Positions 40,007 through 49,208 of a DNA stretch of 61,098 bases are shown in pieces (position 1 is the stretch's first letter; the number at the start of each line of letters is the position of its first letter). Under the pieces are notes generated by a model, which saw nothing but the letters and a program-made list of their open reading frames with translations, ran no database searches and had not been told where the DNA came from. The position numbers and the translations under genes are program-made. The DNA is from Betaproteobacteria bacterium (lineage in GTDB: Bacteria; Pseudomonadota; Gammaproteobacteria; Burkholderiales; Eutrophovitaceae): positions 65,215-126,312 of the forward strand of contig CP070643.1 of the NCBI GenBank assembly GCA_020354125.1, given 5' to 3'.

Positions 40007-40621
40007 CTACTTCTCGTTCTGCTCCGCGGCAGTCAACCAGCCGTCGATGATTTCTTGTGCCTCTTGTATACCCAGCTTGCCACTGCTTGAAAACAGCTGC
40101 ACCGAGCAGCCCGGGTAATCTTTGCGAAGCGCGGCCTCGACTTTTCGCAACTGGTTGGCGGCCTGCGAGCGCGACAGTTTGTCTGCTTTGGTGAGCAGCA
40201 CATGCACTGGCTTGCCGGTTGCAGCGAACCAATCGAGTAGCTGCTGGTCGAGCGGCGTCATCGGATGCCGTGCGTCCATCACTACAACCAGCCCGCAGAT
40301 CTGTTGCCGCCGGTTAAGGTAGCCGGTGAGCAGAGCCGCCCACTGCCGCTTCATTTCTCCCGGAACCTGCGCATAGCCGTAGCCGGGCAGGTCAACGAGG
40401 TAAGTATTGCGGTCGATGGCGAAGAAGTTGATCAGACGTGTTCGGCCAGGCGTTTTGCTGACATGCGCCAGCTTGCGCCTGCCGGTAAGGGTATTCAGCG
40501 CACTCGACTTGCCGGCGTTGGATCGGCCCGCAAACGCCACCTCTGCCGTGCTTTCCTCGGGCAACTGGTTCAGCTTTTCAGCTGACTTGTGGAACACCGC
40601 CTGCTGCAGTCGCGAAGTCAT
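40007..40621 (-). CDS. engB: ribosome biogenesis GTPase EngB (YsxC/YihA)
   Basis: A 204-residue GTPase needed for large-subunit assembly. G1 GRSNAGKSSALN (about residues 34-45), G3 DLPGYGYAQ, G4 TKADK, with the family segment KTPGRTRLINFF. The start is set at MTSRLQQAVF (40621). A longer frame to 40696 exists, but its extra 25 residues are not family-like and would overlap the promoter region of the divergent cytochrome gene. Confidence 0.95.
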   Translation of the reverse strand: MTSRLQQAVFHKSAEKLNQLPEESTAEVAFAGRSNAGKSSALNTLTGRRKLAHVSKTPGRTRLINFFAIDRNTYLVDLPGYGYAQVPGEMKRQWAALLTGYLNRRQQICGLVVVMDARHPMTPLDQQLLDWFAATGKPVHVLLTKADKLSRSQAANQLRKVEAALRKDYPGCSVQLFSSSGKLGIQEAQEIIDGWLTAAEQNEK

Positions 40622-40698
40622 CGGTAAGGCTTCAGCTACAATTACGCGTCCAACGGAGCCTGGGTAAGGGTCCGAAACCAGATTGGGAGTTTGCACTG

Positions 40699-41337
40699 AT
40701 GATGCGGTTCATTGCGTTACTAATTGCGCTGGCACTACCTGTTGCGGCCAGTGCTGCAGGGCACGGCAAGAGCGAGGCGAGCAGGGAGGATTTCGGCGAC
40801 GCCGCCAAAGGCCAACAAATTGCTGGTCAGGTCTGCGCAGCGTGCCATGGCGCGGACGGCAATAGCCCGCTGAGCGCAAACCCGAATCTGGCTGGGCAGC
40901 ATCCCGACTACCTGTTTAAACAACTCATGGAATACAAATCGGGAGCCCGCGCCAACGCAATCATGGCCGGAATGGTTGCCAACCTGTCCGTCGAGGACAT
41001 GCGCAATCTGGCGGCCTTCTATGCCAGCAAGCCAGCCAAGCAAGGGACAGCAAAAGACATGGAGCTGGTCACAGCAGGCCAGCAACTGTACCGGGCCGGC
41101 GTTCCTGACAAGGGGGTAGCGGCATGCTCCGCCTGCCACTCACCCGATGGTGCCGGCATTCCGCCACAGTATCCACGCGTTTCAGGACAACACGCGGAAT
41201 ACACCGCGACACAGTTGCGTGCTTTCCGGGCAGGAGCCCGCGACAATGATTTAAACGCAATGATGCGGATGGTCGCGGCACGGCTTAGTGAAGCGGAAAT
41301 CAAGGCACTCGCAGAGTACATATCAGGTCTGCGCTAG
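40699..41337 (+). CDS. cytochrome c4, dihaem
   Basis: A 212-residue periplasmic electron carrier with signal peptide (to about residue 20, AASA) and two class I cytochrome c domains, each with Cxx[13 protein letters not shown] (about residue 51) and [12 protein letters not shown] (about 143). Axial Met candidates lie in MAGMVANLS and [10 protein letters not shown]. It commonly delivers electrons to cbb3 or other terminal oxidases. The position next to engB is conserved in pseudomonads. Its TAG stop and the hemL stop share the palindrome CTAG. A possible -10 (TACAAT, 40637-40642) is upstream. Confidence 0.95.
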   Translation: MMRFIALLIALALPVAASAAGHGKSEASREDFGDAAKGQQIAGQVCAACHGADGNSPLSANPNLAGQHPDYLFKQLMEYKSGARANAIMAGMVANLSVEDMRNLAAFYASKPAKQGTAKDMELVTAGQQLYRAGVPDKGVAACSACHSPDGAGIPPQYPRVSGQHAEYTATQLRAFRAGARDNDLNAMMRMVAARLSEAEIKALAEYISGLR

Positions 41338-42620
41338 TCCTGCAGGCGGCTGAATGCTTCGCGAGCCGCGTCAAACGTCCGCTCCAGTTCGTCCGGGCCG
41401 TGTGCAGCAGAAACAAAACCGGCCTCGAATGCCGAGGGCGCGATGGTGACTCCAGCGTCAAGCATATGATGGAAGAAGCGATTGAACTTCTCTCCGTCGC
41501 CTTCCATAACCTGAGCAAACGACTGCGGGACGCCGGCCCGGAAATACATACCAAACATACCTCCGACCGATTGCGCGCTGAAATCCTGATTTGCCTCCTG
41601 CGCAATGTGGGACAATCCGTCTACAAGCTGGGTCGCGGTCTCAGACAAGCTTTCGAAAAAACCCGGCGCACCGACCAGCTTGAGTGTCGCAAGCCCGGCC
41701 GCCACTGCAACCGGATTTCCGGACAAGGTACCCGCCTGATACACCGGTCCAAGCGGCGCTATTTTCTGCATGATGTCGCGCCGGCCTCCAAATGCGCCAA
41801 CCGGCATGCCTCCGCCAATGACTTTGCCCAATGTCGTCATGTCCGGAGTGATACCGAACAAGCCTTGAGCGCCCTGAAGTCCGACCCTGAACCCCGTCAT
41901 GACTTCGTCGAAAATCAGCACTGCGCCATGACGCGTACACAGCGTGCGCATTGTTTGTAGAAATTCCGGCGTCGCCTTAACCAGATTCATATTGCCGGCG
42001 ATCGGTTCGACAATGACTGCAGCAATCTCGCTGCCGTTGTGGCTGAAAGTCTGCTCCAGCATTCCACTGTCGTTGTAATCAAGCACCAGCGTATGCGCGG
42101 TCACTTCCGGTGGGACACCGGCAGAACTGGGCTGCCCGAACGTCAGTGCTCCTGACCCTGCCTTGACCAATAGTGCATCGGCATGACCGTGGTAACAGCC
42201 TTCGAATTTGACAATCTTGGAACGCCCGGTAAAGCCTCGCGCAAGCCGGATGGCACTCATAGTCGCTTCGGTGCCGGAACTGACCAGGCGTACCTGCTCG
42301 ACCGACGGGACCGCGCTGGTCAGCAATTCCGCCATCTCGACCTCGCCTTCCGTGGGTGCTCCGAAACTGAGGCCGCGTTCGGCCACCGCCTGCACCGCTT
42401 GCACCACTTCACGGTGCGCATGGCCCAGAATCAGCGGCCCCCAGGAGCCGACGTAATCAATGTATTCCTTGCCCTCGACGTCCCAAATACGTGCTCCCGC
42501 GCCTTTGGCTATGGTCGGTGGCGTTCCGCCAACCGATCCAAAGGCGCGCACCGGTGAATTGACACCGGCCGGAATCAGTTGGCGCGCTCGCTCAAATATC
42601 TGCTGGTTTCTGCTGGACAT
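41334..42620 (-). CDS. hemL: glutamate-1-semialdehyde 2,1-aminomutase
   Basis: A 428-residue PLP enzyme forming 5-aminolevulinate by the C5 pathway. The PLP lysine is in [18 protein letters not shown] (about residue 266) and the family marks are [16 protein letters not shown] and [10 protein letters not shown]. The ATG at 42620 has AGAGG 6 bp before it; a TTG two codons upstream is less likely. It overlaps the cytochrome c4 end tail to tail by 4 bp and is followed upstream by thiE and thiD, as in Pseudomonas. Confidence 0.98.
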   Translation of the reverse strand: MSSRNQQIFERARQLIPAGVNSPVRAFGSVGGTPPTIAKGAGARIWDVEGKEYIDYVGSWGPLILGHAHREVVQAVQAVAERGLSFGAPTEGEVEMAELLTSAVPSVEQVRLVSSGTEATMSAIRLARGFTGRSKIVKFEGCYHGHADALLVKAGSGALTFGQPSSAGVPPEVTAHTLVLDYNDSGMLEQTFSHNGSEIAAVIVEPIAGNMNLVKATPEFLQTMRTLCTRHGAVLIFDEVMTGFRVGLQGAQGLFGITPDMTTLGKVIGGGMPVGAFGGRRDIMQKIAPLGPVYQAGTLSGNPVAVAAGLATLKLVGAPGFFESLSETATQLVDGLSHIAQEANQDFSAQSVGGMFGMYFRAGVPQSFAQVMEGDGEKFNRFFHHMLDAGVTIAPSAFEAGFVSAAHGPDELERTFDAAREAFSRLQD

Positions 42621-42629
42621 GCTCAACCT

Positions 42630-43277
42630 CTAATAGTGGAGTTGCAAACTGCGATCAGCCATTAGACTGGATAAAAGGCGCGCTTCGTGTTCAACGTCAT
42701 CGACGTAGAACAGCGCGCTCAACACGGCCAGCGCATCGGCATCTCGCTCGATCAACTTGATGGCGTTTTCCTTGTTAATGCCGCCTATGGCAACTACCGG
42801 CACTGACAGCTCCGTCTTGGCGCGGGACAGCAACTCCAGGGGGGCACAAACCGCGGCGGGTTTGGTTCTCGATGGAAAGAAACTGCCGAACGCGACATAG
42901 TCGACACCTGCCGACTCCAACTCATGAGCGCGAGCCAGATCGTTGTAGCACGAAACACCAATGATCTTGTCAACACCGAGTCGGCGACGCGCATCTGCGA
43001 GCGTATCATCATCCTTGCCAAGGTGAACCCCGTCCGCATCCACTTCAACTGCTAGGCGTGAATCGTCATTCACGATCAGTGTGCCATTGACATCGCGCAG
43101 GAGTTCGGCAAGTGCGCCGCACTGGGCTCGCCGTAATCCGGCAGACCCGGTCTTGTTGCGGTATTGAACAATTCTTACGCCACCGGCCAGCGCGGCGGCA
43201 ACTTTTACGACCAGCTGCGCCGTGTCATCGGTTTCCGGCGTGATCGCATAAATACCGCTAACCCGGTTGTGATTCAT
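42630..43277 (-). CDS. thiE: thiamine-phosphate synthase
   Basis: A 215-residue TIM-barrel enzyme joining HMP-PP and thiazole phosphate to thiamine phosphate. Signatures: GVRIVQYRNKTGS, LIVNDDSRLAVEVDADGVHLGKDD (shown in part: VDADGVHLG), IGVSCYN, YVAFGSFFPSRTKP and AIGGINKENA. The Asn in YRNK replaces the more usual Asp. The start at 43277 has AAGGA just upstream; an ATG at 43292 is the alternative. Either way it overlaps the thiD end, so the two are coupled. Confidence 0.96.
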   Translation of the reverse strand: MNHNRVSGIYAITPETDDTAQLVVKVAAALAGGVRIVQYRNKTGSAGLRRAQCGALAELLRDVNGTLIVNDDSRLAVEVDADGVHLGKDDDTLADARRRLGVDKIIGVSCYNDLARAHELESAGVDYVAFGSFFPSRTKPAAVCAPLELLSRAKTELSVPVVAIGGINKENAIKLIERDADALAVLSALFYVDDVEHEARLLSSLMADRSLQLHY

Positions 43278-44094
43278 CCATTCCTTCGTCATCGTGCGCC
43301 CAAAAAAAGCGGTCCGGAACGAGTTGTCCCATCCCTGCCCGGTAAGCAGATTCTAACGTCTGCCAAGTGTATTCCTGAGCATTGCGCGCCGCCGAGGCGA
43401 CATCGAGTCCGCGCGCGATATGCGCGGCGAGAGCAGCGGCCAACGTGCATCCGGAACCATGGTACGAGCCGGGCAGTCGCTGCCAGCTATCCGAGCGCAC
43501 CAAACCGCCAGTGGCATAAAGCGTATTGGTCACTTCGGTCGTGTTTTCGTGCGTGCCGCTAACCAGCACGTATTCAGTGCCCAGTTCGAGCAACCTGATA
43601 GCACACTCCTCTAGTGACGGTTCCTCCGTGTCGTCACTGTCTTGGATGGCCAGACGGCGTGCCTCGTGGCTGTTGGGCGTAAGTACCGTCGTTTGCGGCA
43701 GCAACAACTCACTCATTGCGCTAATCAGGTTTTCTGATGCAAGTTCATCGCCTCGAGCCGATGTCAGCACCGGATCGAGAACCAGGGGCACCTCTGGATA
43801 ATCGGATACCACTTCGGCGATAGCGGCCGCGCCTTCAACGCTGCCAATCACACCAACCTTGAAGGCATCGACTGGTACATCTTCAAGTACACAACGGGCT
43901 TGATCGACCATCCAGTCTGCATCGATTGGCAACATATCCTCTACGCCAATCGTGTCCTGGATGGTGATCGCCGTCACCACTGACAGTGGATGACAGCCGA
44001 GGCTCGCGAGCGTCATCACGTCTGCCTGCATACCTGCTCCGCCGCTTGGATCACTCGCTGCGAAGCTCAGGACAATCGGCGGTGTGTCAGGCAC
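43258..44094 (-). CDS. thiD: hydroxymethylpyrimidine/phosphomethylpyrimidine kinase
   Basis: A 278-residue ribokinase-like kinase making HMP-PP for ThiE. It has SFAASDPSGGAGMQADVMT (residues 10-28), the LVLDPVLTSARG segment, LTPNSHEA and the anion hole/catalytic GSGCTLAAALAAHIARG. The start is GTG with a poor ribosome-binding site. It is divergent from rubredoxin across a 58-bp gap. Confidence 0.96.
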   Translation of the reverse strand: MPDTPPIVLSFAASDPSGGAGMQADVMTLASLGCHPLSVVTAITIQDTIGVEDMLPIDADWMVDQARCVLEDVPVDAFKVGVIGSVEGAAAIAEVVSDYPEVPLVLDPVLTSARGDELASENLISAMSELLLPQTTVLTPNSHEARRLAIQDSDDTEEPSLEECAIRLLELGTEYVLVSGTHENTTEVTNTLYATGGLVRSDSWQRLPGSYHGSGCTLAAALAAHIARGLDVASAARNAQEYTWQTLESAYRAGMGQLVPDRFFWAHDDEGMDESQPG

Positions 44095-44152
44095 GGGAAT
44101 GGAGACGCGCGATTGAATTAAAATATCATTCTATCTGAAAAGAACTGCAACA

Positions 44153-44341
44153 ATGACTGCAACCGAGAACAACGAATACAAGACATATATGTGTCTCATT
44201 TGCGGCTTCATCTACGACGAAGCCGCCGGTCTTCCCGAAGAAGGTATCCAACCAGGTACTCGCTGGGAAGACGTGCCAATCAACTGGGTTTGCCCCGAGT
44301 GCGGAGCCCGCAAAGACGACTTCGAACTGGTCGAAATTTAA
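44153..44341 (+). CDS. rubredoxin
   Basis: A 62-residue iron protein with a single Fe(Cys)4 site: [14 protein letters not shown] (Cys14, Cys17) and [14 protein letters not shown] (Cys47, Cys50). It carries one electron, in relatives to alkane hydroxylase or in oxidative-stress defence. The thiED-rubredoxin neighbourhood occurs in pseudomonads; no alkane hydroxylase is in the window. gloA follows after 44 bp. Confidence 0.96.
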   Translation: MTATENNEYKTYMCLICGFIYDEAAGLPEEGIQPGTRWEDVPINWVCPECGARKDDFELVEI

Positions 44342-44385
44342 ACCGATTGAAATCTATACCGATTCAATTCTAACTGGAACAGAAG

Positions 44386-44772
44386 ATGAGATTACTCCAC
44401 ACCATGCTGCGCGTCGGCGACATGAAGCGCTCGATCGCGTTCTACACTGAAGTACTTGGAATGCGCCTGCTCAGACAATCGGATTACCCCGGTGGCCGGT
44501 TCACGCTGGCTTTCGTCGGCTATGGCGATGAAAAAGACGAAGCCGTCCTGGAGTTAACACACAATTGGGATACTGACAGTTACGATCTCGGAACCGGATA
44601 CGGCCACATTGCCATCGAGGTCGACGACGCGTACAAAGCTTGTGATGCGGTCAAGACACGTGGCGGCACAGTGACACGTGAAGCCGGGCCAATGAAGCAC
44701 GGCACCACGGTGATCGCTTTCGTAAAAGATCCCGACGGCTACATGATCGAGTTCATTCAGAAGAAGCAGTGA
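44386..44772 (+). CDS. gloA: lactoylglutathione lyase (glyoxalase I)
   Basis: A 128-residue metalloenzyme turning the methylglyoxal-glutathione hemithioacetal into S-lactoylglutathione. Metal ligands: His5 (RLLHTMLRV), Glu56 in VLELTHNW, His in [11 protein letters not shown] and Glu122 in GYMIEFIQ. It is the short, Ni-dependent bacterial form. It overlaps the end of rsmA by 20 bp, tail to tail. Confidence 0.97.
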   Translation: MRLLHTMLRVGDMKRSIAFYTEVLGMRLLRQSDYPGGRFTLAFVGYGDEKDEAVLELTHNWDTDSYDLGTGYGHIAIEVDDAYKACDAVKTRGGTVTREAGPMKHGTTVIAFVKDPDGYMIEFIQKKQ

Positions 44773-45535
44773 TACGACGGCTAAGCTGATTTGCCAGCCC
44801 GGCAAAATCAGCAACTGACAATGTCTCTCCGCGCCTTCCCGGGTCGATACTGCAGGTCTCGAAGTCTTCCTCTGAAACGAGGCCGCGCAAGGCGTTACGC
44901 AAGGTCTTGCGTCGTTTCGAAAATGCGGCCTCGACAATACGATGAAACACGCCTGCGTCACTGATTGCGATCGTCTGTTCGGGCAACATGCGCACCACCG
45001 AAGACCACACTTTTGGCTGTGGCCGAAATGAGGTCGGCGGCACGTCGAATAACTTCTCTATGGACCACCGGCACTGAAGCATCACGCTGAGCCTACCGTA
45101 GTCTGCGCTGGCGGGCGCCGCAACCATGCGGTCGACGACTTCCCGCTGCAGCATGAAGTGGCAGTCCTTTATGAAGTCGCGCGATTGGTTGACGGTGAAC
45201 AGGATTGGAGTGGAAATGTGGTAAGGGAGGTTCCCAACCAAGCGCAGATCAGATCCGAGAGAAGCGAGATCAAACTCCAGAAAATCGACGCAATGAACTG
45301 ACAGTGATTGCCCTGCAAAACGCTCCTCGAGCATTCGTGCCGCATCCCGGTCAACCTCAATCGCGTCCATATGGCCAACGGCATCGAGCAAAGGTTCCGT
45401 CAACGCGCCCAGTCCCGGGCCGATTTCGACGATGTGATCTCCGCGAGTTGGGGCGACCGAGCCAACAATGCGATCGATGCAAACGCGATCAATAAGAAAG
45501 TTCTGACTGAAGCGGCGCCTGGCACGATGGCGCAT
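44753..45535 (-). CDS. rsmA: 16S rRNA (adenine1518-N6/adenine1519-N6) dimethyltransferase
   Basis: A 260-residue SAM methyltransferase dimethylating two adenines near the 16S rRNA 3' end; also called ksgA. FSQNFLID (residues 9-16) precedes the SAM loop [15 protein letters not shown]; the catalytic motif IV is [12 protein letters not shown]; the C-terminal domain ends in a helical bundle. It is directly downstream of surA; pdxA, usually between them in enterics and pseudomonads, is absent here. Confidence 0.97.
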   Translation of the reverse strand: MRHRARRRFSQNFLIDRVCIDRIVGSVAPTRGDHIVEIGPGLGALTEPLLDAVGHMDAIEVDRDAARMLEERFAGQSLSVHCVDFLEFDLASLGSDLRLVGNLPYHISTPILFTVNQSRDFIKDCHFMLQREVVDRMVAAPASADYGRLSVMLQCRWSIEKLFDVPPTSFRPQPKVWSSVVRMLPEQTIAISDAGVFHRIVEAAFSKRRKTLRNALRGLVSEEDFETCSIDPGRRGETLSVADFAGLANQLSRRITASSE

Positions 45536-45558
45536 ATCAAGCTCGAGCCGGCAGCGGC

Positions 45559-46872
45559 TTAGCTCTCGTCGAGGCGGTACTCGACATAGGCCCTGTCGCG
45601 CTGCTGCCTAATCCAGTCCTGGTATGCCGAATCGGCTTTTCTCAAACGGATCGCCTGGCGCGCCATAACGCGCTGACGTTCTTGCGACAGATCTTCGTCG
45701 CGGCGCTCAACAACCTTGATCAAATGAAAGCCGAACGGCGATCGGACCGGATCGCTGACTTCGCCGGGCTGCAACGCAACCATTGCGCGCTCGAAGTCGG
45801 GTACCGTGTCGCCGGGATTCAGCCAGCCCAGATCGCCGCCCTTGGCGGCACTGGCATCGTCCGAGTGTTGCCGAGCTAGATCGCCGAAGTCCTCACCGCC
45901 CAACTCCATGCGTTGCTTCAATTCCGTGAGCCGCTGCAAGGCGTCGCTCTCAGAGACGATCTCGTTCAGCCTTATCAGTATGTGCTGCGCGTGGGTTTGC
46001 TGAACAATGATTGCTGTTTCGCTGCCCCGTTTGTCAACCAGCTTGACGATGTGAAATCCATTGGCGCTGCGCAGAACATCACTCACCTCACCGACGCGCA
46101 TATCTGACACCGCCTCCAGGAACAACTCTGGCAGGCGCGAGGGCGTTCGCCAACCGAGCGAGCCTCCCTGGAGCGCATCCGGTGCATCGGAGACCGTGGC
46201 CGCTACCTGCGCAAAATCGGTCCCTTCCTTCAGCTGTGTGATCGCATTCTCTGCCACTTTGCGTTTGTCACCAATCTCGTCAGCATTCGCGCCCTCTGGC
46301 ACCAGTATCAGTATGTGCGCGACCGAGAATTCCTCGTTCTTGTCCGGAGTCGCTTTGTTCTCTTCATTGCGCAGGTAGCTATCGACCTCCGCTTCGCTGA
46401 TATTCACCCGGTCTTCGACTTCCCTTTCTCTCAGGCGCGTGATCTGGATTTCGCCGCGGATTCTCTCCCGGAATCGCGCATAGTCGACGCCTTCCGCCTC
46501 CATTGCTGCCTGGAACTGATCCCGCGTCATTTTGTTCTCTGCCGCCATCCGGTCAAGTGTCATGTTCAATTGTCGGTCACTGACACGAATCCCGGTTTGG
46601 CTGGCATCCTGCTGCAGTATTCGTGACATGATCATGCGCTCCAGCACCTGGCGCTGTAGCGTCGTACGTGGTGGCAATGGCGTTCCCTGCTGGCTCAATT
46701 GGCGCACGGCAAACTCCATCTCTCCATCCAGCTCGACCTGTGTGATCACTTCATCATTCACAATGGCGACGACCCGGTCGAGCAGCACTGCACCCGAATC
46801 GCCACTTTCGTCCTGGGCGCTTGCACTCAATTGCACAGCCGCCAGAAGAATGATCAACCAGATACGCATCAT
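45559..46872 (-). CDS. surA: periplasmic chaperone/peptidyl-prolyl isomerase SurA
   Basis: A 437-residue chaperone for outer-membrane beta-barrels. Signal peptide (MMRIWLIILLAAVQLSASAQ), N-terminal chaperone domain (LLDRVVAIVNDEVITQVEL), then two parvulin domains (about residues 175-275, with LGWRTPSRLPELFLEAV, and 295-395, with GGDLGWLNPGDTVPDFE). The start is taken at the ATG pair 46872/46869; there is no good ribosome-binding site and the frame is open to a TTG at 46926. It follows lptD, its chief client. Confidence 0.96.
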   Translation of the reverse strand: MMRIWLIILLAAVQLSASAQDESGDSGAVLLDRVVAIVNDEVITQVELDGEMEFAVRQLSQQGTPLPPRTTLQRQVLERMIMSRILQQDASQTGIRVSDRQLNMTLDRMAAENKMTRDQFQAAMEAEGVDYARFRERIRGEIQITRLREREVEDRVNISEAEVDSYLRNEENKATPDKNEEFSVAHILILVPEGANADEIGDKRKVAENAITQLKEGTDFAQVAATVSDAPDALQGGSLGWRTPSRLPELFLEAVSDMRVGEVSDVLRSANGFHIVKLVDKRGSETAIIVQQTHAQHILIRLNEIVSESDALQRLTELKQRMELGGEDFGDLARQHSDDASAAKGGDLGWLNPGDTVPDFERAMVALQPGEVSDPVRSPFGFHLIKVVERRDEDLSQERQRVMARQAIRLRKADSAYQDWIRQQRDRAYVEYRLDES

Positions 46873-46974
46873 TTGTTGTATTAGATAGTAGAGTTGAAAA
46901 GCCTCGCCAATGTAGACACGACACAACGCGGGATGTTCCGTTGTGTCCTTCCGTCACCGCGCTGTTGAGGCGTG

Positions 46975-49140
46975 TCAGTTCCCTTTGGTATAACCCTCGA
47001 TATTTCGTCGCAACGTGTCCAATGGATTGAGACCGAGTCGCGATACACCGTTCAGCTCCAGTTGTATAAAAAAGGACTCGGAGTAGTCAATCTCACTGGT
47101 TACAAAGCGGTGAGCCACCAAGCGCGTCGTCCAGCAGCCGGCATTGTACTCGAGCCCCACCAGCCCCTCGAGCAACTTGTCATCTCGAATCGACTGATTC
47201 CAGCGCACCAATCCAGTCAATTTCGACGTCAGCGGCCATTGCGCTGAAACGTCCACCTGTTCCTGCCGCTCGCGCGTGAAACGGTACGCGAAGTTGACAA
47301 CTTTTCCCGGCTCGGGTGCGTACTGTAAGGCATGATTGTTACGCTGCAGCTGATCATCGACCGCTCCATATTGCACAAAGGAGACAAACCTCCACCGGTC
47401 TGTCAGGTATCCATCCGCTTGCAGCAGAACATCGGAACGATCGGACTCGCGCGGCGGCGCATTCAGTGTCACCAGCTGCGGTGCGAAGTAATAGCGTTGA
47501 GCAAGTGTGAATCTCAGGCGCTCATCGCCATTGCGCGGATTAAGCAAACGGGTACTAATCGCCGCGGTCAACTGATCAGCGTCGTTGATGCGGTCGCCAC
47601 CGGTAAACTGATTCTCGGTAAAAATTGACGCTAGATTAAAATCAGCTTGCGAGGTGTCGAAAACCGGTAAGTCATCCTGGTCTTCAAAAGGAATGTATAC
47701 GTAGTACAAGCGCGGCTCCAATGTCTGCACGAAGTCCGCGCCGAAGAAACTTGCCTCTCTTTCAAACGTGATGGCGCTGTCAACGCTAAAAATCGGCAAC
47801 TCACGTGTTGTTGCCGATTCAGGCTGGGTGTCGAAGGTATAACGAGTGTAGTGATAACCGACTTTCGGCGTGACATAGAAGAAAGACGTGCGTAATGGCA
47901 GGCTCAAGGCCGGATAGAGAATGTCGCGCCGGGCAGTAACCAGCGTCGGATGATCAAAATCGACCAGTTCGCCCTCGACCTTCACGTCCAGCCCCAGCTC
48001 CGTCGGGCGTGTCGCGACAAGAGTAATCTGCGGCAAACGCGCGTAAGGCGGCACGATCGGCGAGAGCGGATCTTGCAGCGTCTGGAAATCCTGAACGCGC
48101 CCACTAAGGTTCCACCAACTGCCGTCATAACTGAGCCCGGCCTCGCGCGGCAGGTTGGTCAAAGAGGTCGCAGATATCTGGTTACTGAGATCGGTGAAGT
48201 AGAAGTCGTCCGAAACACCCAGATACCTGACATAGCCGGTGGTATTTTGTCCGAACCTTTGATTGTGGCGTAGATTGACCGCATAACGCGTCTCTTCCCT
48301 GACACGGTCGTTTTCCAAATACTGCGCCTGTACGTCACCATCAAGGCTTGGCTTCAAATAGCGGAATTCGCCGCCAAGCTGAACGCCGCGCCGCGCCATG
48401 TAACGCGGTTCGATCGTCGCGTCATAGTTAGGCGCGATATTGATGTAGTACGGTTGAGTGAAATCAAAACCGGTTTGCGCGGTTTGTCCGATTGAAGGTG
48501 GCAGAAAACCGCTCTTGCGCCCGCCACTCAGCGAAAAGTCCAGGTAGGGCGAATAGAGTATGGGCACACCCTTGAAACGGACCGTGGCATTGCGCGCAAC
48601 ACCAACATCACGCGTTCGATCCAGATCAATGCGTCTGGCGCTGATATACCAGTCTTCCTCGCCGACTTCGCAATTGGTGTAAGTTGCGTTCTCGATTCGA
48701 GCCCTGTTTTTACCTTGGGCAATCAGCCGGTCGGCCTCGCCGTGCGCGCCAATCTCAGTCAGAAAGTAATCTACTTCCTCGATCTCGCCGGTCGAATCGG
48801 CGAGGTTGTAGCGCAGACCGACACCGGTTACCACCACCCCTTGACGCTCGAATCGCAAATTGCCGCGCGCCACGACCTCTTGCGTTGTGAAATCGTAACG
48901 CAGGTAATCGGCAAAAACGGCCTCTCCGGTGCGGCGCAGCCGGACGTTTCCTGAGGCCTCGATCTCGCGTTCCTGCCGGCCGCGGATCCGGTCGGCATCG
49001 ACGAACAATGGCGCATTTTCATCTGCCTCGCGCCCCGTCTGTATCTCCTCCTCCAGTTTTAGCCCCAGCTCCTGCGGATAGGCGGCCTGAGGACACAAGC
49101 TCAACAGCAAGGCTACATACAATGATGTCTTACGCTGCAT
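46975..49140 (-). CDS. lptD: LPS-assembly outer-membrane protein LptD
   Basis: The 721-residue barrel that inserts LPS into the outer leaflet, with LptE. Signal peptide (ending YPQ, about residue 23), the OstA-like N domain (PLFVDADRIRGR...EASGNVRLRR, about residues 44-180) and a C-terminal barrel with LSGGRKSGFLPPSIG and GLEYNAGCWTTRLVAHR. The mature protein has only two cysteines, at about 157 (N domain) and 669 (barrel), against four in E. coli. It is first in lptD-surA-rsmA and divergent from amgK. Confidence 0.97.
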   Translation of the reverse strand: MQRKTSLYVALLLSLCPQAAYPQELGLKLEEEIQTGREADENAPLFVDADRIRGRQEREIEASGNVRLRRTGEAVFADYLRYDFTTQEVVARGNLRFERQGVVVTGVGLRYNLADSTGEIEEVDYFLTEIGAHGEADRLIAQGKNRARIENATYTNCEVGEEDWYISARRIDLDRTRDVGVARNATVRFKGVPILYSPYLDFSLSGGRKSGFLPPSIGQTAQTGFDFTQPYYINIAPNYDATIEPRYMARRGVQLGGEFRYLKPSLDGDVQAQYLENDRVREETRYAVNLRHNQRFGQNTTGYVRYLGVSDDFYFTDLSNQISATSLTNLPREAGLSYDGSWWNLSGRVQDFQTLQDPLSPIVPPYARLPQITLVATRPTELGLDVKVEGELVDFDHPTLVTARRDILYPALSLPLRTSFFYVTPKVGYHYTRYTFDTQPESATTRELPIFSVDSAITFEREASFFGADFVQTLEPRLYYVYIPFEDQDDLPVFDTSQADFNLASIFTENQFTGGDRINDADQLTAAISTRLLNPRNGDERLRFTLAQRYYFAPQLVTLNAPPRESDRSDVLLQADGYLTDRWRFVSFVQYGAVDDQLQRNNHALQYAPEPGKVVNFAYRFTRERQEQVDVSAQWPLTSKLTGLVRWNQSIRDDKLLEGLVGLEYNAGCWTTRLVAHRFVTSEIDYSESFFIQLELNGVSRLGLNPLDTLRRNIEGYTKGN

Positions 49141-49164
49141 CGAAGGCGGAGAACCATACCCGGG

Positions 49165-49173
49165 TGCTAGAAT
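49165..49173 (+). promoter_or_regulatory. candidate amgK-murU promoter (extended -10)
   Basis: TGC-TAGAAT fits an extended -10. The predicted start, about 49180, lies 25-30 bp before the TTG proposed for amgK and downstream of the ATGs further 5', which supports the shorter AmgK. Confidence 0.4.
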
Positions 49174-49208
49174 CCAACCGAATCATATCGTTAATCCGCA
49201 TCATCACG

